DNA of 7,688 nucleotides from JBPOIS01 sp052034295 (GTDB lineage Bacteria; Pseudomonadota; Gammaproteobacteria; Pseudomonadales; Moraxellaceae). Of the stretch, positions 1-6,152 are shown piece by piece. Where the stretch lies: assembly GCA_052034295.1 (NCBI GenBank), contig JBPOIS010000001.1:1-7688 (forward strand), in the 5' to 3' direction. The notes below the pieces were generated by a model. It had not been told where the DNA came from. It saw only the letters and a program-made list of their open reading frames with translations, and made no database searches. The position numbers and the translations under genes are program-made. Each line of letters opens with the position of its first letter. Positions within the stretch are counted from its first letter, which is position 1.

Positions 1-1596
1 GTGGCCGCGCTGCCGGCCAGTGCCGACATTGCCAGAGTCGAGATCGCCGGGCCGGGCTTCATCAATTTTTTCCTCAATGACGACCAGCGCTATGCGGTGC
101 TGGACCAGATTGCCGCGCAGGGCGACCAGTATGGCGAGAGCCGCAAACACGCCGGGCAGACCGTACAGGTTGAGTTTGTTTCCGCCAACCCGACCAGCTC
201 GCTGCACGTCGGCCATGGCCGGGGCGCAGCCTATGGCATGACCGTGGCGCGGCTGCTGGAGGCGATCGGCTACACGGTGGACCGCGAGTATTACGTCAAT
301 GATGCCGGGCGGCAGATGGACATCCTGGCCACCAGCAGCTACCTGCGCTATCTGGAGCTGTGCGGCGAGACCCTGCCCAAATTCCCCGCCAACGCCTATC
401 AGGGCGACTATGTGCGCACGGACATTGCCCAGAAGATCCTGGACCAGTACGGCGCACAGTTCCGCCAGCCTGCGGCCACGCTGTTTGCCGGGGTGCCCGA
501 CGATGCCCGCTACGGCGAGCCGGACGCCGGGGGCCAGCGCCCGCTGCTGTCGGGCGACAAGGAAAAACACATCGACGGCCTGATTGCCAACAGCCAGCGC
601 CTGCTGGGCGAGGGCTACCGGGTGTTTCACCAGACCGCGCTGCAGGTGATCCTGGACGACATCCGCGACGATCTGGAAGGCTTCGGCGTGACCTTCAAGC
701 GCTGGTTCAGCGAAGCCACGCTGAAGGACAAAATCGACGAAGCCCTGCAGGTGCTGGGCGAGCGCGGCTACACCTATGAACAAGACGGCAACCTGTGGTT
801 CCGCTCCAGCGCGTTTGGTGATGAAAAAGACCGCGTGGTGAAGCGCGCCAACGGCCAGACCACCTACTTTGCGGCCGACATCGCCTACCACCTGGACAAA
901 TACCAGCGCGGCTATGACCAGATCATCGACATCTGGGGCAGTGACCACCATGGCTACATTGCCCGCGTGAAGGCAGCGATTGCGGCGATGGGCTTTGACC
1001 CGGCCCGGCTCACCGTGCTGCTGGTGCAGTTCGTCAGCCTGTGGCGCGGCGGCGAAATGGTGCAGATGTCGTCACGTTCCGGGCAGTTTGTCGAGCTGCG
1101 CGAGCTGCGCGAGGAAGTCGGCAACGATGCCGCGCGTTTTTATTATGTGATGCGCAAAAGCGAGCAGCACATTGATTTTGATCTGGATCTGGCGGTGTCG
1201 CAGAGCAAGGACAATGCGGTGTACTACATCCAGTACGCGCACGCACGGGTCAGTCAGGTACTGCGCAGGCTGGCCGAGCAGGGCGGCAGCTTTGACCGCG
1301 CCACGGCCCGCGCACAGGTGGCCCGGCTGGTGCTGCCGATCGAGGCCGAGCTGCTGGCCAAACTGGCTGCCTACCCGGATCAGGTCGAGCGGGCCGCCAC
1401 CGGCCATGAGCCGCACATCCTCGGCAACCATCTGAAGGAGCTGGCCGCGCTGTTTCATGGCTGGTATAACGAAAACCGCATCCTCGGTGAGGACACCGGG
1501 CTGCGCGATGCCCGGCTGCTGCTGTCGCTGAGCGTGCAGCAGGTGCTCAAGAATGGCCTGAACCTGCTTGGGGTGTCTGCCCCGGAGCAGATGTAA
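1..1596 (+). CDS. argS: Arginyl-tRNA synthetase, class I (5' end cut off by window)
   Basis: Cytoplasmic enzyme that charges tRNA-Arg with arginine using ATP. The 531 residues seen cover the end of the N-terminal tRNA D-loop-binding domain (about residues 1-45), the Rossmann catalytic core, and the C-terminal helical anticodon-binding (DALR) domain (about 405-531). The class I signature appears as SANPTSSLHVGHGRG, with the HIGH motif as HVGH at 69-72. The KMSKS loop is degenerate (QMSSRSG, 355-361), which is usual for this family. IWGSDHHGYIARV (311-323) and YYIQYAHAR (408-416) are further ArgS hallmarks. The frame is open at base 1, and the GTG there codes for an internal residue: about 50-60 N-terminal residues are missing compared with the usual 560-590. 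A low-complexity stretch around residues 170-184 looks longer than in Pseudomonas ArgS as I remember it. No terminator is visible before the next gene 30 bp downstream, so the two are probably cotranscribed. Confidence 0.97.
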   Translation: MAALPASADIARVEIAGPGFINFFLNDDQRYAVLDQIAAQGDQYGESRKHAGQTVQVEFVSANPTSSLHVGHGRGAAYGMTVARLLEAIGYTVDREYYVNDAGRQMDILATSSYLRYLELCGETLPKFPANAYQGDYVRTDIAQKILDQYGAQFRQPAATLFAGVPDDARYGEPDAGGQRPLLSGDKEKHIDGLIANSQRLLGEGYRVFHQTALQVILDDIRDDLEGFGVTFKRWFSEATLKDKIDEALQVLGERGYTYEQDGNLWFRSSAFGDEKDRVVKRANGQTTYFAADIAYHLDKYQRGYDQIIDIWGSDHHGYIARVKAAIAAMGFDPARLTVLLVQFVSLWRGGEMVQMSSRSGQFVELRELREEVGNDAARFYYVMRKSEQHIDFDLDLAVSQSKDNAVYYIQYAHARVSQVLRRLAEQGGSFDRATARAQVARLVLPIEAELLAKLAAYPDQVERAATGHEPHILGNHLKELAALFHGWYNENRILGEDTGLRDARLLLSLSVQQVLKNGLNLLGVSAPEQM

Positions 1597-1626
1597 GGTC
1601 CGGCAGTCACTTTTGGCAGGTGGATC

Positions 1627-2283
1627 ATGTTTGGAAAATCGCCCCGCGGCGCCACGGCCCGTCCCGGCCCAAATGAGCCAGCCCGTTCGGCGCTGGCGAT
1701 TCCCCACTGGCTGTGGCTGGTGTTTGTGGTGCTGTCCGCGCTGTCGCTGGCCGCGCTGCTGTACCTGTGGCAGCCCTGGCAGCCCGCCAAGCGTCCGGAT
1801 GCGCTGGGGGCAGAGCCGGTGGGTGCCGACAGTGCCAGCGCACGGCCGGGCCGCAAGGAAGAGTATGAATTCTACGACCTGCTGCCCAAACAGCAGGTGA
1901 CCCCCGTGCCCCAGCAGGAGGTGCCGGTCCGCGCCAGTTCCGCCAGCAAGCCGGAACCGCTGCCCGCCACGCTGCCCAGTCCGGACCGTGGTCCACTGGT
2001 GCAGCCGGGGGCCAGCCTGACCCTGAGCGAGACCCCGGCCCCGGAGCGCCAGCCGGTGTACATCCTGCAGATCAACAGCTACGACAATCCCGACGAGGCG
2101 GATCGCCAGCGGGCAGAAGTGTTGCTGACCGGCCTGTCTGCCGACGTGCGCCAGACCACGGTGAATCAGGTGGTCTGGTACCGGGTGGTGTCCGGGCCAT
2201 ATGCCAGCCGGGATGAAGCGCAGGCGGCGCAGGTCACCCTGCAGAACAGCGGCATTGATGCGTTGGTGGTGGAGCAGCCCTGA
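1627..2283 (+). CDS. ftsN: SPOR-domain single-pass membrane protein, probable cell division protein FtsN
   Basis: Protein of 218 residues with an N-in/C-out layout. A short basic, Pro/Gly-rich cytoplasmic head (1-26) is followed by one hydrophobic membrane helix (about 27-48), a Pro/Ala/Ser-rich periplasmic linker (about 49-140), and a C-terminal SPOR domain (about 141-216) containing WYRVVSGPYASRDEA. SPOR domains bind denuded septal peptidoglycan. FtsN-type proteins use the region just outside the membrane to trigger septal wall synthesis through FtsA/FtsQLB/FtsWI. The segment YEFYDLLPKQQV (80-91) matches the F-Y-x-x-L-P motif seen at that position in FtsN-like proteins. The ATG is preceded by AGGTGG (1618-1623). 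Position directly after argS is the known FtsN-like location in Pseudomonas, although there hslVU follow, and they do not here. Membrane topology and SPOR domain are seen; the FtsN identity is inferred. Another SPOR protein such as a DedD-like one is the alternative. Confidence 0.85.
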   Translation: MFGKSPRGATARPGPNEPARSALAIPHWLWLVFVVLSALSLAALLYLWQPWQPAKRPDALGAEPVGADSASARPGRKEEYEFYDLLPKQQVTPVPQQEVPVRASSASKPEPLPATLPSPDRGPLVQPGASLTLSETPAPERQPVYILQINSYDNPDEADRQRAEVLLTGLSADVRQTTVNQVVWYRVVSGPYASRDEAQAAQVTLQNSGIDALVVEQP

Positions 2284-2300
2284 GGCTGTTTGAATCCATG

Positions 2301-2328
2301 AAAAAACCGCCGGATCTGGCGGTTTTTT
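2301..2328. terminator. Bidirectional intrinsic terminator
   Basis: A perfect inverted repeat has arms AAAAAACCGCC (2301-2311) and GGCGGTTTTTT (2318-2328) around a 6-nt loop. The GC core (CCGCC/GGCGG) is flanked by an A run on one side and an 8-T run (2323-2330) on the other, so it gives hairpin plus U-tract on both strands. It lies 17 bp after the SPOR gene stop and 15 bp after the stop of the convergent dehydrogenase gene, and should end both transcripts. Confidence 0.93.
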
Positions 2329-2343
2329 TTGCAGCGGGGGTGC

Positions 2344-3180
2344 TTAGCGCTTGTTTTGCCACTTGCTGCCCATTTCGATGAGCTTCTGGTAGCCGGTGGG
2401 CAGGACCCGCTGCATCAGGTCCAGCATTTTGGCGTCGTTGCCGATCAGCACCCGGCGGTCGTTGTTGCGCACCGCATCGAGAATGACCTGGGCGGCCACT
2501 TCCGGGGGGCAGCGCAGCAGCTTGTTGAAGCGCTTGGCGCTTTTGGCGGGGTCCATGCCCAGCGTCTTGATGCTGTCGCTCATGCGTGCCGCATTGGCAA
2601 TGTTGGTGCGGATACCGCCGGGGTGCACACAGGTGGCCGACACGCCGCAGTTCTGCAGGTCGAGCTCCTGACGCAGCGACTCGGTGAAGCCGCGCACGGC
2701 AAACTTGCTGGCGTTGTAGGCGCTCTGGGTCGGCTGGGCGGTCAGGCCAAACAGGCTGGAGATGTTGATGATGTGGCCATCGCCCGCCGCTTTCAGGTGG
2801 GGGAGGAATTCCTTGGTGCCGTACACCACGCCCCAGAAGTTGATGTTCATCAGCCACTCGAAATCTTCGTAGCGCATGCCTTCAACCGTACTGCCCAGCG
2901 CCACCCCGGCATTGTTGAAAATCAGGTTAACCTTGCCGTGCTCCCGGACCGTCTGGCTGGCCCACTGGGCCACGGCTTCACGGCTGGACACGTCCAGCAC
3001 GGTGGTGGTGATGCGTACACCGCTGGACCGCAGTTGCCCGGCGGTTTCGTTCAGGCCGGCTTCATTCACGTCAGACAGGGCGAGGTGGCAGCCGTCGCGG
3101 GCCAGCAGGACCGCCAGCTGGCGGCCAATGCCTGAGCCTGCGCCAGTGATGGCGGCCACTTTATCTTTGAAATTCTTCAT
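2344..3180 (-). CDS. Classical short-chain dehydrogenase/reductase (SDR), probably NAD-dependent
   Basis: Soluble 278-residue Rossmann-fold oxidoreductase of the classical SDR type. Visible motifs are the cofactor loop TGAGSGIG (12-19), LDV (62-64, adenine contact), NNAG (89-92), N114 in INFWG, catalytic S142, Y155 and K159 in the YxxxK motif (YNASK), and HPGG (186-189) after the sixth strand. Acidic D37 at the end of strand 2 favours NAD(H) over NADP(H); this follows from family knowledge. The substrate cannot be told from sequence: close relatives are often labelled generically or as acetoin-dehydrogenase-like. The start at 3180 is chosen because MKNFKDKV leads directly into strand 1; a longer in-frame reading to 3273 would run across the promoter and is rejected. 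A GGA lies about 7 nt upstream of the ATG. The gene diverges from a TetR-family regulator, its likely controller, and ends at the shared terminator. Confidence 0.93.
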   Translation of the reverse strand: MKNFKDKVAAITGAGSGIGRQLAVLLARDGCHLALSDVNEAGLNETAGQLRSSGVRITTTVLDVSSREAVAQWASQTVREHGKVNLIFNNAGVALGSTVEGMRYEDFEWLMNINFWGVVYGTKEFLPHLKAAGDGHIINISSLFGLTAQPTQSAYNASKFAVRGFTESLRQELDLQNCGVSATCVHPGGIRTNIANAARMSDSIKTLGMDPAKSAKRFNKLLRCPPEVAAQVILDAVRNNDRRVLIGNDAKMLDLMQRVLPTGYQKLIEMGSKWQNKR

Positions 3181-3213
3181 GACGGGTCCAGAGCTGTCTA
3201 AAAAGGCAAAATG

Positions 3214-3242
3214 ACTATAGAATCGACAATGCCACATGTCAA
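3214..3242 (-). promoter_or_regulatory. Sigma-70 promoter of the SDR gene
   Basis: Read on the minus strand, there is a perfect -35 TTGACA (3242-3237), a 17-bp spacer and a -10 TATAGT (3219-3214), which matches the consensus at five of six positions. Transcription would start near 3207, giving a leader of about 27 nt before the ATG at 3180. The -35 box sits inside an inverted repeat, so a bound regulator would block RNA polymerase. Confidence 0.8.
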
Positions 3243-3250
3243 TTAGACAT
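3236..3250. promoter_or_regulatory. Candidate TetR-regulator operator overlapping the SDR -35 box
   Basis: Perfect 15-bp inverted repeat ATGTC-AATTA-GACAT. Length and symmetry fit a site for a dimeric TetR-family protein. The overlap with the SDR promoter -35 element (3237-3242) predicts repression by exclusion of polymerase. The AGACATT half (3245-3251) recurs inverted as AATGTCT at 3279-3285, within and beside the second palindrome. Binding is inferred; the repeat itself is seen. Confidence 0.6.
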
Positions 3251-3269
3251 TCTGACCACCTGCCTGAGC

Positions 3270-3283
3270 ACATTGGCCAATGT
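3270..3283. promoter_or_regulatory. Perfect 14-bp palindrome upstream of the TetR-family gene
   Basis: ACATTGGCCAATGT is its own reverse complement and lies 25 bp before the ATG of the regulator. Its AATGT arm continues as AATGTCT, an inverted copy of AGACATT at 3245-3251. A plausible role is an autoregulatory operator. A TTGACA hexamer follows at 3290-3295, but it has no convincing -10 partner, so the regulator's own promoter is not resolved. Confidence 0.5.
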
Positions 3284-3308
3284 CTGGCCTTGACACCGCA
3301 GGTGCAGG

Positions 3309-4001
3309 ATGCACACAGGGAGCTTGATTTTGACTGATCGCCCAGACCCCACTTCAGCCGCCGAGACCCGGCCCCGGCGCAATTTCCGGGGCCTGAGCCT
3401 GGCCGAGCGGCAGGCCCAGCGCCGTGAGCTGCTGTTGAAGGCCGCGCTGGAGCTGTACGGCACCCAGGGATTTTTTGCCGTGACCGTACGCGACATCTGC
3501 CTGCAGGCCGGGCTGACCGAGCGGTATTTTTATGAATCGTTCAAAAACAGCGAGAAGCTGTTTGAGGCCCTGTACAATCAGCAGATTGCCCTGCTGGAGG
3601 CGCAGGTGCTGACGGCGTTCAGCGATGCAGTGCCAGAGCCGGAGCAGTGGATTGATGCACTGCTGCGGGCGTTTTTGTCGGCCCTGAAGGCCGACCCGCG
3701 GGTGGCGCGGATTGTGTTCATTGATTCCACGTTCATGCGCGAGGTGCATGGCAGTGCGATTGATGCGGTCAAACGCTTCGACCTGCTGACCCGGCAGGTG
3801 CTGGCGGTGGTGCTGCCCAGCCTGAAGGCCCAGCCCGCGCTGCTGTCGCTGATGGCTTCGGGGCTGAATGGCTTTGTGATGCAGCTGATGGTGCGCTGGG
3901 TGCTCACCGACTATCAGGATCGGGAAGAGGACATCCTGCGGGTGTGTTCGCTGGCGTTCATTGGCACCTATGAACACCTGCGGCAATTGCCGGAACTCTG
4001 A
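3309..4001 (+). CDS. TetR/AcrR-family transcriptional regulator
   Basis: Protein of 230 residues from the ATG at 3309. The TetR N-terminal DNA-binding domain spans about 37-84: helix 1 is QAQRRELLLKAALELYGTQG, and the helix-turn-helix is about 58-77 (TVRDICLQAGLTERYFYESF), with the typical YFYxxFxxxExL continuation. The rest (about 85-230) is the all-helical ligand-binding and dimerisation domain, too divergent to name an inducer. The first 25-30 residues are a Pro/Arg-rich tail. An alternative TTG start at 3330 has AGGGAG (3317-3322) at ideal 7-nt spacing and would give 223 residues; the ATG has a closer AGGTG (3300-3304). The gene is divergent from the SDR gene and probably represses it and itself through the two palindromes between them. 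A 12-bp palindrome CGGCAATTGCCG falls in its last codons (3981-3992). No terminator separates it from phoB. Confidence 0.92.
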   Translation: MHTGSLILTDRPDPTSAAETRPRRNFRGLSLAERQAQRRELLLKAALELYGTQGFFAVTVRDICLQAGLTERYFYESFKNSEKLFEALYNQQIALLEAQVLTAFSDAVPEPEQWIDALLRAFLSALKADPRVARIVFIDSTFMREVHGSAIDAVKRFDLLTRQVLAVVLPSLKAQPALLSLMASGLNGFVMQLMVRWVLTDYQDREEDILRVCSLAFIGTYEHLRQLPEL

Positions 4002-4032
4002 GCGTTTGCCATCAATCCGTCATATTCTGCAG

Positions 4033-4051
4033 GTGTAATGGTTTTGTCATG
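4033..4051 (+). promoter_or_regulatory. Weak candidate Pho box upstream of phoB
   Basis: GTGTAATGGTTTTGTCATG matches 12 of the 18 defined positions of the 19-bp Pho box consensus (two CTGTCAT-like repeats 11 bp apart), with the second repeat TTGTCAT the stronger. A CCGTCAT at 4017-4023 is out of the 11-bp register. Autoregulation of phoB by a Pho box is established in E. coli. No good -10 hexamer follows at the expected distance, so this is tentative. Confidence 0.3.
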
Positions 4052-4098
4052 CAGCCATGGCGTCCGGCGGCGCAGTGGTGTCCTGGAGAGAACCTTTG

Positions 4099-4797
4099 AT
4101 GCACAGTGAACGCATTCTGATTGTTGACGATGAGCTGCCCATCCGTGAGATGCTGCACACCGCGCTGGATCTGGCGGGCTATGCCTGTCTGGAGGCGGAG
4201 GACGCCCGCCAGGCGCACGAGCTGGTGGTCAACGCCCGCCCGGCACTGGTGCTGCTGGACTGGATGCTGCCCGGTGGGGTCAGTGGGGTTGAGCTGTGCC
4301 GACGGCTGAAGCGCGATGAGTCGCTGTCGGAAATTCCGGTGATCATGCTGACGGCGCGCGGCGATGAGGACAACAAGGTCCAGGGGCTGGATGCCGGAGC
4401 CGATGATTACATGACCAAGCCGTTTTCCACCCGTGAGCTGATTTCACGCATCCGGGCGGTGCTGCGCCGTTCCAGCGCCCTGTCCGGGGAACGGGTGATC
4501 GATGCCGGGGGGCTGGTGCTGGACCCGGTCAGCCAGCGGGTCAGCAGCGGCGGCCAGACCGTCGAGATCGGCCCGACCGAATACCGCCTGCTGGCATTTT
4601 TCATGACCCATCAGGACCGTGCCTACACCCGGGCGCAAATGCTCGATCAGGTCTGGGGGGGCAATGTGTATGTCGAGGACCGCACCATTGATGTGCACAT
4701 CCGCCGCCTGCGCAAGGTGCTGGAGCCGTCTGGCCATGACCGCTTCATCCAGACTGTGCGCGGCACCGGCTACCGGTTTTCCACCCGTGTGGATTGA
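4099..4797 (+). CDS. phoB: Phosphate regulon response regulator PhoB (OmpR family)
   Basis: Cytoplasmic response regulator of 232 residues that, when phosphorylated by PhoR under phosphate limitation, binds Pho boxes and activates phosphate-acquisition genes. The receiver domain (about 4-120) shows acidic pocket D10/D11, phosphoacceptor D54, T85 and K107. The C-terminal winged-helix effector domain (about 135-230) includes MGPTEYRLL-like IGPTEYRLLAFF, GGNVYVEDRTIDVHIRRLRK and QTVRGTGYRF, which closely follow E. coli and Pseudomonas PhoB. The start at 4099 is chosen because MHSERILIVDDE gives the family N-terminus and GGAGAG (4085-4090) sits 8 nt upstream; an in-frame ATG at 4057 would add 14 unconserved residues. 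One oddity is that the loop after D54 reads P-G-G-V-S-G, one residue longer than the usual P-x-x-x-G. phoR follows 30 bp downstream, so they are one operon. Confidence 0.96.
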   Translation: MHSERILIVDDELPIREMLHTALDLAGYACLEAEDARQAHELVVNARPALVLLDWMLPGGVSGVELCRRLKRDESLSEIPVIMLTARGDEDNKVQGLDAGADDYMTKPFSTRELISRIRAVLRRSSALSGERVIDAGGLVLDPVSQRVSSGGQTVEIGPTEYRLLAFFMTHQDRAYTRAQMLDQVWGGNVYVEDRTIDVHIRRLRKVLEPSGHDRFIQTVRGTGYRFSTRVD

Positions 4798-4801
4798 ATT
4801 C

Positions 4802-4831
4802 ATGGGCATGGACCGGCGGGATCAGCCTTGA
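4802..4831 (+). other. Nine-codon mini-ORF overlapping the phoR start
   Basis: ATG at 4802 opens a frame reading MGMDRRDQP and stopping at TGA 4829-4831. That stop overlaps the TTG start of phoR (4828-4830) in the arrangement TTGA. It begins 4 bp after the phoB stop (4795-4797). It could couple phoR translation to ribosomes finishing phoB. It lacks a clear Shine-Dalgarno sequence, and it may equally be chance. Confidence 0.3.
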
Positions 4832-6141
4832 TTGACTCTCAGGGGGCACTGACCCAGGTGATCCAGCAGGACCTCGGCCGGCTGGTGTTGTGGCTGGCCA
4901 TTGGCGGAGGGCTGGGGGCGCTGCTGGGTTTTCCGCTCAGTGGGTTGTTTCTGGGCCTGCTGGTGTTTTTGTGGCTGCAGTGGTACGCCCTGTATCGACT
5001 GTACCGCTGGATCCGGTTTTTTCCCGACACGCCGCCGCCCGAGCTCAAGGGCGTGTGGGCCGCGCTGGCCTACAATGTGCACCGTTTGCAGATCTCGGAG
5101 CGCCGGGCCCGGACCAGTCTGGTCAACACCATTGAGCGCGCCCGGGCTTCAGTGTCGGCGCTGTCCGAGGCGGTGGTGCTGATCAATGGCATTGGCCAGC
5201 TGGAGTGGTGGAATCCGGCTGCGGAGGTGCTGCTGGGGTTCAGGGCGGGCGACCGGGGCAATTTTTTGCTGAACCTGATCCGCCATCCGGAGTTTGTGGC
5301 CTATTTTGAGTCCGAAGACTACGACGAGGCGCTGAAGCTGGCGTCGTGGGTGCAGCAGGGCCGTTACCTGCAGTGTGAGCTGACCCGGTTTGGCCAGAAT
5401 GACCGCCTGCTGATCGTGTACGACATCACCCCGTTGCACCGGCTGGAACAGATCCGCAAGGATTTTGTCGCCAATGTGTCGCACGAGCTGCGCACGCCGC
5501 TGACGGTGCTGGCGGGCTATCTGGAAACCTTTCTGGATCAGGATGACCTGAACCCGCGCTGGCGGCGGGGCTTTGGACAAATGCAGCAGCAGACCCGGCG
5601 CATGACCCATCTGGTCAATGACCTGTTGCTGCTGTCACGGCTGGAAAATGAATCCAGCGGTGCGGTCAGCCAGATCGACATGCCCGCGCTGATGGCGCAG
5701 GTGTTCAGCGATGCCGAAGCCTACAACGCCGAATATGGCCACAGCCTGCACCTGCACATCGACAGCCATGCCGGTCTGCGCGGCTGCGAGCAGGACATCG
5801 CCAGCGCGCTGTCCAATCTGGTCACCAATGCCATCAAATACACCCCACCGGGCGGTGAGGTCAGCCTGCGCTGGTTCATCAATGAACAGGGTGAGGGTGT
5901 GTTTGCGGTGACCGACAGCGGCATCGGCATTGAAGCCGATCACCTGCCCCGGCTCACCGAGCGCTTCTATCGGGTGGACAGCGGCCGCAGCCGCGCCACC
6001 GGCGGCACCGGGCTGGGGCTGGCCATCGTCAAGCATGTGCTGATGCAGCATGGCGGACGCCTGCAGGTGCAGTCCGTGCCGGGTCAGGGCTCGACCTTTG
6101 CCGCGGTGTTCCCGGCCAGCCGGGTGCAGGGCGGCGGGTAG
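4828..6141 (+). CDS. phoR: Phosphate regulon sensor histidine kinase PhoR
   Basis: Inner-membrane kinase/phosphatase of 437 residues that controls PhoB phosphorylation, normally responding to the Pst transporter through PhoU. Two hydrophobic segments (about 17-34 and 37-56) with almost no periplasmic loop form the typical PhoR anchor, followed by a basic/aromatic segment. A PAS domain spans about 108-200. The dimerisation domain carries the H box FVANVSHELRTPL (213-225), phosphoacceptor H219. The ATPase domain has the N box around N330/N334, G1 DSGIGI (363-368), F box RFYR (379-382) and G2 GGTGLGLAI (392-400). All catalytic boxes are intact. The start is TTG at 4828: no in-frame ATG exists between the phoB frame stop (4795-4797) and the first membrane helix, and GGGA (4818-4821) is 6 nt upstream. 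It is cotranscribed with phoB and convergent with the WYL gene, with an 11-bp gap and no terminator hairpin between. Confidence 0.95.
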   Translation: MIDSQGALTQVIQQDLGRLVLWLAIGGGLGALLGFPLSGLFLGLLVFLWLQWYALYRLYRWIRFFPDTPPPELKGVWAALAYNVHRLQISERRARTSLVNTIERARASVSALSEAVVLINGIGQLEWWNPAAEVLLGFRAGDRGNFLLNLIRHPEFVAYFESEDYDEALKLASWVQQGRYLQCELTRFGQNDRLLIVYDITPLHRLEQIRKDFVANVSHELRTPLTVLAGYLETFLDQDDLNPRWRRGFGQMQQQTRRMTHLVNDLLLLSRLENESSGAVSQIDMPALMAQVFSDAEAYNAEYGHSLHLHIDSHAGLRGCEQDIASALSNLVTNAIKYTPPGGEVSLRWFINEQGEGVFAVTDSGIGIEADHLPRLTERFYRVDSGRSRATGGTGLGLAIVKHVLMQHGGRLQVQSVPGQGSTFAAVFPASRVQGGG

Positions 6142-6152
6142 CGGGGGGCGGC

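Noticed and set aside
1..3. GTG as the start of argS
   Set aside because: The N-terminal domain is cut; the frame is open at the window edge and the residues there match the middle of that domain.
2329..3135. Long open frame antisense to the SDR gene (268 codons)
   Set aside because: GC-rich codon bias leaves opposite-strand frames open. The translation shows no family motif and is His/Gln/Val-rich as expected for a shadow, and it overlaps a fully motif-supported SDR gene.
3181..3273. N-terminal extension of the SDR by 31 residues
   Set aside because: The extension is Cys/Trp/His-rich, unlike SDRs, and runs through the -10 and -35 elements and the operator.
3981..3992. Perfect 12-bp palindrome CGGCAATTGCCG near the end of the TetR gene
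   Set aside because: It encodes Arg-Gln-Leu-Pro with ordinary codons and has no T run; it is likely chance, though a binding site cannot be excluded.
4057..4098. Upstream ATG for phoB adding 14 residues
   Set aside because: There is no ribosome site, and PhoB proteins start just before the first strand, as from the ATG at 4099 with GGAGAG.
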